Positions 1 to 5,179 of a DNA stretch of 5,179 bases are shown one piece after another. Under the pieces are notes generated by a model, which was given only the letters and a program-made list of their open reading frames with translations, was not told where the DNA came from and did not search any database. Made by a program: the position numbers and the translations under genes. How positions within the stretch are numbered: position 1 is the first letter of the stretch; each line of letters opens with the position of its first letter. The stretch comes from Lachnospiraceae bacterium (lineage in GTDB: Bacteria; Bacillota_A; Clostridia; Lachnospirales; Lachnospiraceae), in NCBI GenBank assembly GCA_016281675.1, contig JAEEJD010000183.1:1-5179 (forward strand). The letters run 5' to 3'.

Positions 1-562
1 GATAGGCACACACATGCATAGCCTGCGGAAAATCACCGCTTTTGATCATCTCCTCCAGTTCTGAAACGGAGTGTCTCTGCACGTTCAGAAATTCCGTCTC
101 GTCAAGATCCTGACCGGAGACTTTTCGGCAGTTTCGCGCCACGAAAAGATATGCATAATTATCCGCGATCGTCGCATTTGACGGAAGGTTTTGAAGATGA
201 GTCCATTCATCGGATTCATATCCGGTCTCTTCACGCAGCTCACGCTTTGCGGCTTCAAGAGCGTCCTCGGCAGACATGTCCCTTGCTCCGTACTGCTTAC
301 CGTCGGTCCTCTCGATCCCGCCGGCCGGAAACTCGGTCGTGACTCTCCCTATCCCCTGTCTAAACTGTCTGACACAGAGATAGTTTCCTTCCGTATCTGT
401 CGCCACTATAACAACATAATCCCTGCGACTGTATGTATAAAAAGGTTCGAAAATGCTGCCGTCCGGAAAACGGTATGCGCACCTTCGAAACTGTATCCAT
501 TCGTCGTTAACTATATTCTCGCTTTTGATGAGTTCCCACTCAAGCGGATCCCTCTTATCCAT
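1..562 (-). CDS. Nudix hydrolase, ADP-ribose pyrophosphatase-like (3' end cut by window edge)
   Basis: The first 187 residues are visible and the frame is still open at base 1. I translated it directly; it starts MDKRDPLEWELIKSENIV. The N-terminal beta-rich part (about 8-75, with VRQFRQG at 64-70) leads to EFPAGGIE (77-84) and a Nudix box ending in RELREETGY (107-115), with the required upstream Glu at 99. This box binds Mg and cleaves nucleoside diphosphates linked to another group; the N-terminal pattern and PAGG resemble ADP-ribose/NDP-sugar pyrophosphatases (NudF-like). Between Gly81 and Glu99 there are 17 residues where the standard motif has five. The section around 154-187 (LDETEF, then SVSELEEMIKSGDF) matches the usual C-terminal part of such enzymes, so little is probably missing. 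The ATG overlaps the upstream stop by one base (TGATG) with a strong ribosome site, so translation is coupled to the sugar phosphotransferase. The substrate cannot be read from the sequence; a nucleotide-sugar role is inferred from context only. Confidence 0.9.
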   Translation of the reverse strand, partial: MDKRDPLEWELIKSENIVNDEWIQFRRCAYRFPDGSIFEPFYTYSRRDYVVIVATDTEGNYLCVRQFRQGIGRVTTEFPAGGIERTDGKQYGARDMSAEDALEAAKRELREETGYESDEWTHLQNLPSNATIADNYAYLFVARNCRKVSGQDLDETEFLNVQRHSVSELEEMIKSGDFPQAMHVCAY

Positions 563-2010
563 CACATAGCTCCTTCGTCACCGCGCACTACCATCCACGC
601 GGTCTTTAATATCAGTCTTATATCCATCGAAAGCGTCCATTCGGTTATGTATTTCGTATCCAGTCTTACGACCTCTTCGAAATCGGTTATGCGTGACCTT
701 CCCGATGTCTGCCACAACCCGGTCAGACCCGGCTTGCATGCAAGCCTTGCACGATGATGGAACTTGTACTTCTCCCATTCATCGACTGTAGGCGGACGTG
801 TTCCTACAAGAGACATCTGCCCGAGAAGCACGTTGAAAAACTGGGGAAATTCGTCAAGACTCTTTCTTCTGATCAAATCTCCTATACCCTTATGTACATT
901 GCCTTCATCATCCACGGTATTCCCGATTATCCTCGGATCGTGATCGAGTTTGAACATGAAACCGTCCTTGTTCCGGTTCTGTTCCATAAGCTCCGACTTG
1001 ATCTCATCCGCATTCATGTGCATCGATCTTATCTTGTACATCTTAAACTTCTTACCGTTACGCCCGATCCGCTCCTGCGAATAGATCACGGGACCCGGTG
1101 ACTGTTTCTTTATTATCGGACCTACGATAACAATTATTATGCAGGCAAGAATGCTTCCTACGATCCCTCCGATTATATCGATCGCACGCTTCAGGGCATG
1201 CTCAAGAGGCGTAGCATATCTTGCGGCTGATGTCAGCACGGTTATTCCCGCTATCCTGTTTCCGAACGAAGCGGGACTCATATGTATCGCTGACGGCGCG
1301 GCAAAATGTACGGTTACGGTCATCTGACGACAGTCTTCCATAAACCTGTCAATCTTACGCGTAACTTTCTGACATTCAACATAAACGCAGTCGATCCACT
1401 CCCTGCACACGAATTCCGATGCGTGCTCTATGTCGGACACAACAGGCACACCGCACACTTCCGTGCGATCATCGTTACCCGTGAACACAAGACCGGCAAC
1501 CGTATAAGTGTCACCCTTATTGTCCGTAAGTTTGGAAAGCGTGGACTGAGCAATACCGGGATCCAAAACGGCAAGCATCGAGTATTTCTTGCCGTCATTG
1601 ATATGAGTATATTTGAGTATTATCTTCCACAAAATCCTTGTGGCATACGAAAGAACGGTATGAAAGATCAGCGTCAGGAACAGGAGTATTCTGGAGTAAT
1701 CGGAGCTGACCTTGAACGCATACATATAGACTACCGCAAGTGCGAACACCGCGATGGTCGTCTTGAGCGTCTGTGTCAATTCCGTAAAGTATCCGCGCTT
1801 TAACACGTTATGCATGGAATTGAGAGACATTACGACGACAAAGTCGATCATAAAAAGAACAAGCGCAAGTTCCTTGTACATCTCCTCGGAATACTGAAGG
1901 CTTCCGAATCTTACGAGCATCGCAAACAGATATGCAAGCTGAAGGCTGATCTCTTCTATAATTATAAAATCAAGGTGTTTGGTCCACTCCTGACGATATC
2001 TTTTGTACAT
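562..2010 (-). CDS. Polyprenyl-phosphate sugar phosphotransferase, initiating enzyme (CpsE/WbaP-like)
   Basis: This 482-residue enzyme transfers a sugar 1-phosphate from a nucleotide sugar to undecaprenyl phosphate, the first committed membrane step of EPS or capsule synthesis. The N-terminal part has about four hydrophobic segments (roughly 14-36, 46-66, 84-104, 106-126), followed by a soluble Rossmann-like region (about 142-260). The catalytic domain begins with KRAIDIIGG (274-282) and a hydrophobic segment ending near 299. It then has SPGPVIYSQERIGRNGKKF (304-322), MYKIRSM (324-330), the RRKSLDEFPQFFNVL block (381-395) with the likely catalytic pair Asp386/Glu387, SLVGTRPP (400-407) and KPGLTGLWQTSGRS (426-439). 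Length and layout fit the large phosphoglycosyl transferase family (WbaP, WchA, CpsE), and no key motif is missing. The ATG lies 2 nt after the kinase stop, with only a weak GGGAA site inside the kinase repeat tail, so coupled translation is likely. The sugar (Glc, Gal or other) cannot be told from motifs. Confidence 0.96.
   Translation of the reverse strand: MYKRYRQEWTKHLDFIIIEEISLQLAYLFAMLVRFGSLQYSEEMYKELALVLFMIDFVVVMSLNSMHNVLKRGYFTELTQTLKTTIAVFALAVVYMYAFKVSSDYSRILLFLTLIFHTVLSYATRILWKIILKYTHINDGKKYSMLAVLDPGIAQSTLSKLTDNKGDTYTVAGLVFTGNDDRTEVCGVPVVSDIEHASEFVCREWIDCVYVECQKVTRKIDRFMEDCRQMTVTVHFAAPSAIHMSPASFGNRIAGITVLTSAARYATPLEHALKRAIDIIGGIVGSILACIIIVIVGPIIKKQSPGPVIYSQERIGRNGKKFKMYKIRSMHMNADEIKSELMEQNRNKDGFMFKLDHDPRIIGNTVDDEGNVHKGIGDLIRRKSLDEFPQFFNVLLGQMSLVGTRPPTVDEWEKYKFHHRARLACKPGLTGLWQTSGRSRITDFEEVVRLDTKYITEWTLSMDIRLILKTAWMVVRGDEGAM
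570..575 (-). promoter_or_regulatory. Ribosome binding site of the Nudix gene, inside the upstream gene
   Basis: AAGGAG on the minus strand lies 7 nt before the ATG at 562-560, inside the last codons of the sugar phosphotransferase gene. It supports the start that overlaps the upstream TGA. Confidence 0.75.
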
Positions 2011-2012
2011 AC

Positions 2013-2735
2013 TTATTTCCCGTAATAATTCCCGTAGTACGTGCCGTAGTATCTTCCGTAATACTTACCGTAGTACTTGCCGCCGATCTCAACCTTGTTA
2101 AGCACGACACCGAGGATGTTGCACTCGGCTTTTCTGAGCTGATCGATGACCCTTTCCGCAAAGTTTCTGCCGATCGTTCTGGCTTGAACGACAAGGGCTA
2201 CACCGTCACACTGCTTGGCTACGATCGCACTGTCGATAACACTGCCGAGAGGAGGGGTATCGATTATGATATAGTCGAACTGCTCCCTAAGTGTTTCGAT
2301 CGCATGCTTAAAGCGGTTGACACCGAGAAGTTCCGCAGGGTTCGGCGGAACGGCACCTGTGGGTATCAGGAACAGTCTCGGGATATTTGTCATGAATATA
2401 CATTCTTCAAGAGGTTTTCTTCCCGCAAGAAAATGCGCCAGGCCTCCGGATGTTTTCGACATCTGATATCTTCCGTTGAGCACCGATTTACGCATGTCGG
2501 CGTCAATGAACAATACCCTCTTTCCGGCCTCGATCATCGATATCGCAAGATTAAACGACACGGATGATTTTCCTTCTCCGGGGGCGCAACTCGTGAATGC
2601 GATCACCTTGACATCGTCACCGCAGAAGTCAATGTTCGTACGAAGCGTTTTATAAGCCTCGCTTAAGCGAAAATCAAGCGTGATCTTCTTATTTATGGTT
2701 ATCAGATTTCTTCCGTCGTTAGGCTCGTTACTCAC
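2013..2735 (-). CDS. cpsD: Bacterial tyrosine kinase CpsD/Wze (BY-kinase)
   Basis: This 240-residue cytoplasmic P-loop autokinase controls polysaccharide polymerisation and export together with the membrane adaptor encoded just upstream. Visible motifs are SEAYKTLRTNI (25-35), typical of the BY-kinase oligomerisation region; Walker A CAPGEGKSS (50-58); Walker A' VLFIDADMR (74-82); and Walker B IIIDTPP (156-162). The C-terminus is the phosphorylated tyrosine cluster, here five consecutive YYGx units (221-240) with ten tyrosines. The start is GTG (2735-2733), overlapping the CpsC gene by 8 bp and preceded by GAGGGG. This split of adaptor and kinase is the Firmicute arrangement; in proteobacterial Wzc they are one chain. 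MinD/ParA-type ATPases share the P-loop fold, but the Walker A' motif, tyrosine tail and neighbours decide in favour of CpsD. All catalytic motifs are intact. Confidence 0.97.
   Translation of the reverse strand: MSNEPNDGRNLITINKKITLDFRLSEAYKTLRTNIDFCGDDVKVIAFTSCAPGEGKSSVSFNLAISMIEAGKRVLFIDADMRKSVLNGRYQMSKTSGGLAHFLAGRKPLEECIFMTNIPRLFLIPTGAVPPNPAELLGVNRFKHAIETLREQFDYIIIDTPPLGSVIDSAIVAKQCDGVALVVQARTIGRNFAERVIDQLRKAECNILGVVLNKVEIGGKYYGKYYGRYYGTYYGNYYGK
2016..2075 (-). repeat. Five 12-bp units encoding the YYGx tyrosine tail of CpsD
   Basis: Five directly adjacent 12-bp units encode YYGK, YYGR, YYGT, YYGN and YYGK, the last residues before the kinase stop. The tyrosine codons are TAC or TAT, and the glycine codons read GGT, GGA, GGC, GGG, GGG. 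The units have diverged at synonymous sites while the protein period is perfect, which suggests retention by selection at the protein level. The unit length is a multiple of three, so gain or loss of a unit would stay in frame and change the number of phosphorylation sites. Confidence 0.9.
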
Positions 2736-3666
2736 TTCTTCTCACCCCTCTTCTGTTATGGTCCACATCGCTGTTTGCCGCCCTAAATACTTCATCCGCA
2801 AGATCTTTTTCGACCTCCTGAGGCTCCTTCGGTTCAGCAAACTCCGTAGCTTTCGCCTCCCTCATCAGTTTTGAAGCATCGGACAGAGTCTCGGTCATGA
2901 CGATGTGCGAATGGGTCGGAACTTTTTTCTTCTTCTTTCCCTTGCCTGAACTGCTGATGAGTTCCTCATCAAGAACGGGTATGGTTCCGAGTACCGAAAG
3001 ATTCAGGTATTTTTCGACATCATCGGGGTTCTTGATCGTATCGTCCATGATGTAGATTATGACAATGAACACAATGGCGATGAAAGCGCCGAGGACAGCA
3101 CCGATAACGGTGTTTCTGATGATCTTCGGGCTGTATATCTCCGTCGGGAGATTGGCCTCCTCAACGACATTGACCGCTTCCGTGTTCATTACGTTCGCGA
3201 TATGCTCCGCCGCCGAATTCCTGACACTGTCGGCAATCGCGCGCGCCATGTAAGGATCCGTGTCTTCGGCGGTTATGGAAACGATTCGCGTATCAGTCGG
3301 AACGGATACGGTTATCGTCTTCTTGAACTTGTCGTTTTCTATGTTCAGTCCGAGCTCCGCCTTAACCTCTTCAAGCACGGGGCGACTTGTAACAAGCTCC
3401 TGGTAATCTTTCGTCAGCTGAGTTCCTGTCTGAAGATCGGAATAAGTCAGCGAATCCGAATTCTGCCTGTTGATAACATAGATCTTTGTTGTTGATCTGT
3501 ACTTGGGAATGATCAGGAATGAACAGACAAGATACGTGGCCGCGCCAAGAAGAAGCGCACTTAATATGACCACCCATATCTTCTGTAAGACTGCTCCGAA
3601 CAGTTCGAGAATATCAATCTCGATGACGTCCCCATCGTCATTTACCGGTCGATGATTTTGATCCAT
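2728..3666 (-). CDS. cpsC: Wzz/CpsC chain-length determinant and kinase adaptor
   Basis: This 312-residue membrane protein belongs to the polysaccharide co-polymerase family. A short cytoplasmic N-terminus (1-29, with IDILELFGAVLQKIWV) leads into transmembrane helix 1 (about 31-53). An extracellular loop follows (about 54-183, starting IPKYRSTTKIYV), then helix 2 (about 184-207). The juxtamembrane stretch MDDTIKNPDDVEKYLNL (207-223) and SVLGTIP (224-230) is the cytoplasmic part that, in the CpsC/CapA family, contacts and activates the partner tyrosine kinase, encoded next with an 8-bp overlap. Residues 231-312 form an extra charged tail with a lysine run (GKGKKKKKV, 241-249) and a Glu/Lys/Arg-rich end; this makes the protein longer than the roughly 230 residues of pneumococcal CpsC. 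There is no Walker A motif, so kinase activity is confined to the separate neighbour. The ATG follows AAGGGG at 6 nt. Confidence 0.95.
   Translation of the reverse strand: MDQNHRPVNDDGDVIEIDILELFGAVLQKIWVVILSALLLGAATYLVCSFLIIPKYRSTTKIYVINRQNSDSLTYSDLQTGTQLTKDYQELVTSRPVLEEVKAELGLNIENDKFKKTITVSVPTDTRIVSITAEDTDPYMARAIADSVRNSAAEHIANVMNTEAVNVVEEANLPTEIYSPKIIRNTVIGAVLGAFIAIVFIVIIYIMDDTIKNPDDVEKYLNLSVLGTIPVLDEELISSSGKGKKKKKVPTHSHIVMTETLSDASKLMREAKATEFAEPKEPQEVEKDLADEVFRAANSDVDHNRRGVRRSE
2745..2750 (-). promoter_or_regulatory. Ribosome binding site supporting the GTG start of cpsD
   Basis: GAGGGG on the minus strand lies 9 nt before the GTG at 2735-2733, inside the last codons of the CpsC gene. No ATG in this frame precedes the conserved kinase N-terminus at a comparable distance, so the GTG start is preferred. 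Confidence 0.6.
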
Positions 3667-3672
3667 ATGATA

Positions 3673-3678
3673 CCCCTT
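3673..3678 (-). promoter_or_regulatory. Ribosome binding site of cpsC
   Basis: AAGGGG on the minus strand lies in the 17-bp gap after cpsB, 6 nt before the cpsC ATG at 3666-3664. It fixes that start. Confidence 0.65.
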
Positions 3679-3683
3679 ATTAC

Positions 3684-4388
3684 TTAATCACATATCCTCG
3701 CAGGATTCTCGATAAAGATCCTCCTGCACACTTCCTCCCCGAAATGTTTATGTACATATCGCGCCGCTTTTTTCAGTCTCGGTCTGCGCCCCTTTGTGTC
3801 ATGGGCGTCTGTGGCAACGAAATGAACAAGGTCTTCTTTAAACAGTTTTCGAACGAACTTCTTCGCTCCGAATCCCCGTCCGACAGCCTCGGAATTGACC
3901 TGAATGTAAGCACCGTATTCGATCAGTTCTCTTATATTGGCTGTTTTGAAGCCGAGTCCCTCATAACGCTCGACGTGCGCCAGTATCGGAATATAGCCGG
4001 CTCTGACAACATTTGATACCCCTTCGACGATCGCACGTTTTTCCATGGTATATCCGAACTCCAGAAGTACATAATCGGATCCCGCCATGGATGACACCCT
4101 GCCTTCCTCGAGCCACTCCACCGCACTCGGATAATAGTAAAGTTCACATCCGAGGTGAAGCTTTATTTTTGATGCCTTGTCGTCTTCCTTTGCCCTGTAT
4201 GACAATTCATCAAATCGGCTCTTAACGGTAGCTATGTCTTTTTGCATGTGGCCGCGATGATAATGAGGGGTCAGGATCGCCTCCGTGACCCCCTCATCAT
4301 ACATGATACGAAGCATATCTATCGCTTCCTCCGTATCACGCGCACCGTCATCCACGCCCGGAAGGACGTGGCTGTGAATATCTATCAT
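3684..4388 (-). CDS. cpsB: CpsB/YwqE-type PHP-domain protein tyrosine phosphatase
   Basis: This 234-residue cytoplasmic, metal-dependent (typically Mn) phosphatase of the PHP superfamily removes phosphate from the tyrosine tail of CpsD. It starts with the signature MIDIHSHVLPGVDDGA (1-16). Likely metal ligands, by position against the family, are His5, His7, His42 (TPHYHRG, 40-46), Glu82 (GCELYY, 80-85), Glu110 (YVLLEF, 106-111), His138 (ILAHVERY, 135-142), and Asp194 and His196 (VATDAHDTKGRRP, 191-203). All are present, and the length is close to that of known members. The open frame runs upstream to 4481, but that part overlaps the secreted-protein gene in another frame and is unlike any PHP protein, so the ATG at 4388 was chosen. 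It lies 4 nt after the upstream stop without a clear ribosome site, so translation probably depends on coupling. It shares the fold with histidinol phosphatase, but the motifs and neighbours fit CpsB. Confidence 0.96.
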   Translation of the reverse strand: MIDIHSHVLPGVDDGARDTEEAIDMLRIMYDEGVTEAILTPHYHRGHMQKDIATVKSRFDELSYRAKEDDKASKIKLHLGCELYYYPSAVEWLEEGRVSSMAGSDYVLLEFGYTMEKRAIVEGVSNVVRAGYIPILAHVERYEGLGFKTANIRELIEYGAYIQVNSEAVGRGFGAKKFVRKLFKEDLVHFVATDAHDTKGRRPRLKKAARYVHKHFGEEVCRRIFIENPARICD

Positions 4389-4392
4389 CTTT

Positions 4393-4905
4393 CTAGTGAA
4401 GCTTGGCGGGAGCAGCCGTTGCTGCCGCGTTTGTCGCATTTGCTGCCGACTGTGTTGCCGGTGAGAGCTGAACGATTGCAACAGAGCCGAGTGCGGGTGC
4501 TACAAATCCGATGTATCCGTTGCGAACCGTACAGGGGACGATTATGATCTTACCCTTGGGTCCGATTATATACGCGAATACATTCGTTGCGCCGTTGGGA
4601 AGTCCTGCCGCCGCAAATACTACCGGCACGTCTCCTCCCTTATAGTCTGCGGGAGCAACGATCTCGATCGTACCCTTGACGCTCGCCGACATTCCGGATG
4701 CAGCCGCATTTGCCGAGATAAAGTCCCCGAGCGTTTTAATATCCTTCTCGGAGGGAACCTTGATCTGTGCCGCTGACGAAGAGCCTCTTCCCGGGATCGT
4801 TACCGTAACGGAACCTGCCCTGGGGCTTGGTGCAGCCATTGCGACAGTGGAGAACATCATTGCAAATACCGCGCAAAGTGCTACCAGTGTTTTGATCTTT
4901 TTCAT
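4393..4905 (-). CDS. Small secreted protein of unknown function in the EPS operon
   Basis: I do not recognise a named family for this 170-residue protein. It has a clear Sec signal peptide: MKKIK, a hydrophobic core (about 6-20) and a likely cleavage site after VAMA at residue 24, giving about 146 mature residues. The mature part begins with a Pro/Gly/Ser-rich stretch (25-45) and a short helical section (about 53-72). A beta-rich domain follows (about 76-148, including GTIEIVAPADYKG, VPVVFAAAG, FAYIIGPKGKIIIVP, GYIGFVAPALGSVAIVQL). The last 22 residues are Ala/Thr/Asn-rich. One cysteine remains after processing (Cys125). There is no LPXTG motif, no lipobox and no C-terminal membrane anchor, so it is probably released or held by interaction. 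A strong ribosome site precedes the ATG. Its place between the LCP gene and cpsB, with a 4-nt gap to cpsB, argues for a role at the cell surface linked to the polymer; that role is inferred. Confidence 0.88.
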   Translation of the reverse strand: MKKIKTLVALCAVFAMMFSTVAMAAPSPRAGSVTVTIPGRGSSSAAQIKVPSEKDIKTLGDFISANAAASGMSASVKGTIEIVAPADYKGGDVPVVFAAAGLPNGATNVFAYIIGPKGKIIIVPCTVRNGYIGFVAPALGSVAIVQLSPATQSAANATNAAATAAPAKLH

Positions 4906-4912
4906 AGTTTTT

Positions 4913-4917
4913 CTCCT
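4913..4917 (-). promoter_or_regulatory. Ribosome binding site of the secreted-protein gene
   Basis: AGGAG on the minus strand lies 7 nt before the ATG at 4905-4903, in the 40-bp gap after the LCP gene. That gap contains no hairpin followed by a T-run, so no terminator separates the two genes. Confidence 0.75.
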
Positions 4918-4945
4918 TCTTGAAATAACCCTTATGATCCTTATA

Positions 4946-5179
4946 TCATTCTTCCATAGGAACGTAATATCTGTCTATGATCAACTGCTTGAGAGCGTCC
5001 TCATCAACGATGAATCCCATCTCATATTCGTAACCTTCTATCTCGCCTTCTTCTATCCGCTTCATCTCGCCCGGAACCGATGCGATCTTGTTCTCGTCAA
5101 GATCAAGATCGAGAAGCAGTTTTGCAAGATACGTCATCTCGTCTATCGTCAGGTTCGTCGCGACCTTGTCAGCCTCGGC
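4946..5179 (-). CDS. LCP (LytR-CpsA-Psr) family protein, C-terminal end only
   Basis: Only the last 77 residues and the TGA stop are in the window; the frame is open through the right edge, so the true start is outside. The visible part reads VATNLTIDEMTYLAKLLLDL, then ENKIASVPGEMKR, GYEYEMGFIVDEDALKQLI and IDRYYVPMEE at the end. The pattern of TNLT, a helix, I..VPGE, then a short strand and an aspartate-led final helix ending in a tyrosine-containing tail is typical of the C-terminus of LCP domains from Clostridia. LCP enzymes are membrane-anchored extracellular transferases that move glycopolymers from the polyprenyl carrier to the cell wall. Its position before cpsB corresponds to cpsA (wzg) in pneumococcal capsule operons. 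The catalytic arginines and the N-terminal membrane helix lie outside the window, so the call rests on the C-terminal pattern and the neighbours. Confidence 0.78.
   Translation of the reverse strand, partial: AEADKVATNLTIDEMTYLAKLLLDLDLDENKIASVPGEMKRIEEGEIEGYEYEMGFIVDEDALKQLIIDRYYVPMEE

Noticed and set aside
191..757. Plus-strand open frame of 188 codons
   Set aside because: It lies antisense to the Nudix gene and the end of the sugar phosphotransferase, both of which carry full family motifs; its product has no recognisable domain.
1306..1803. Plus-strand open frame of 165 codons
   Set aside because: It is wholly antisense to the sugar phosphotransferase gene and has no family features, so it is a shadow frame.
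2016..2075. The short tandem repeat considered as a CRISPR-like or non-coding repeat
   Set aside because: The 12-bp units are contiguous without spacers and encode the in-frame kinase tail, which explains them fully.
4389..4481. Upstream extension of the cpsB reading frame
   Set aside because: This adds a Gln/Arg-rich stretch that overlaps the secreted-protein gene in another frame; PHP phosphatases of this type begin right at MIDIHSH.
4906..4945. Possible terminator or promoter between the LCP gene and the secreted-protein gene
   Set aside because: No stem-loop with a T-run and no convincing -35/-10 pair was seen in these 40 bases; only the ribosome site is supported.
1..5179. A novel defence or other undescribed multi-gene system
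   Set aside because: Six of the seven genes fit known polysaccharide or Nudix families with intact motifs, and no nuclease, toxin, transposase or reverse transcriptase signature is visible.

Overview
The window is one continuous minus-strand gene block, transcribed from right to left. It reads as the head of a Gram-positive capsule or exopolysaccharide (EPS) operon. Seven genes lie head to tail with junctions from 40 bp apart to overlapping, and there is no stretch over 300 bases without a gene. The genes at both ends run off the window. No promoter, rho-independent terminator, RNA gene, mobile element or CRISPR array was found. Several independent features point to a Firmicute: the split between membrane adaptor (CpsC) and tyrosine kinase (CpsD), the PHP-type phosphatase (CpsB), the LCP protein and strong AGGAG-type ribosome binding sites. 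The moderate base composition and the tyrosine-glycine kinase tail suggest a class Clostridia member such as Lachnospiraceae; that finer placement is inference.

In transcription order, the right edge (5179-4946) holds the C-terminal end of an LCP (LytR-CpsA-Psr) protein. After a 40-bp gap comes a small secreted protein of unknown function (4905-4393). Next are the CpsB/YwqE-type Mn-dependent tyrosine phosphatase (4388-3684), the Wzz/CpsC chain-length adaptor (3666-2728) and the CpsD bacterial tyrosine kinase (2735-2013, GTG start). The kinase ends in five perfect YYGx repeats. A large polyprenyl-phosphate sugar phosphotransferase of the CpsE/WbaP type follows (2010-562), then a nearly complete Nudix hydrolase (562-1, cut at the left edge).

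Leaving out the secreted protein, the order matches the classical pneumococcal cpsA-B-C-D-E (wzg-wzh-wzd-wze-wchA) module. Known roles of these families give the following picture. The sugar phosphotransferase loads the first sugar phosphate onto undecaprenyl phosphate. CpsC and CpsD form a phosphorylation-controlled complex governing polymerisation and export, and CpsB removes phosphate from the kinase tail. The LCP enzyme attaches finished polymer to the cell wall. The sugar-specific glycosyltransferases, flippase and polymerase are not in the window and would be expected further left.

Most of this is a well-known system. The parts worth a second look are the secreted protein inserted between the LCP gene and cpsB, the Nudix hydrolase with an enlarged Nudix-box loop coupled to the phosphotransferase, the regular YYG tail, and the long lysine-rich cytoplasmic tail on CpsC.
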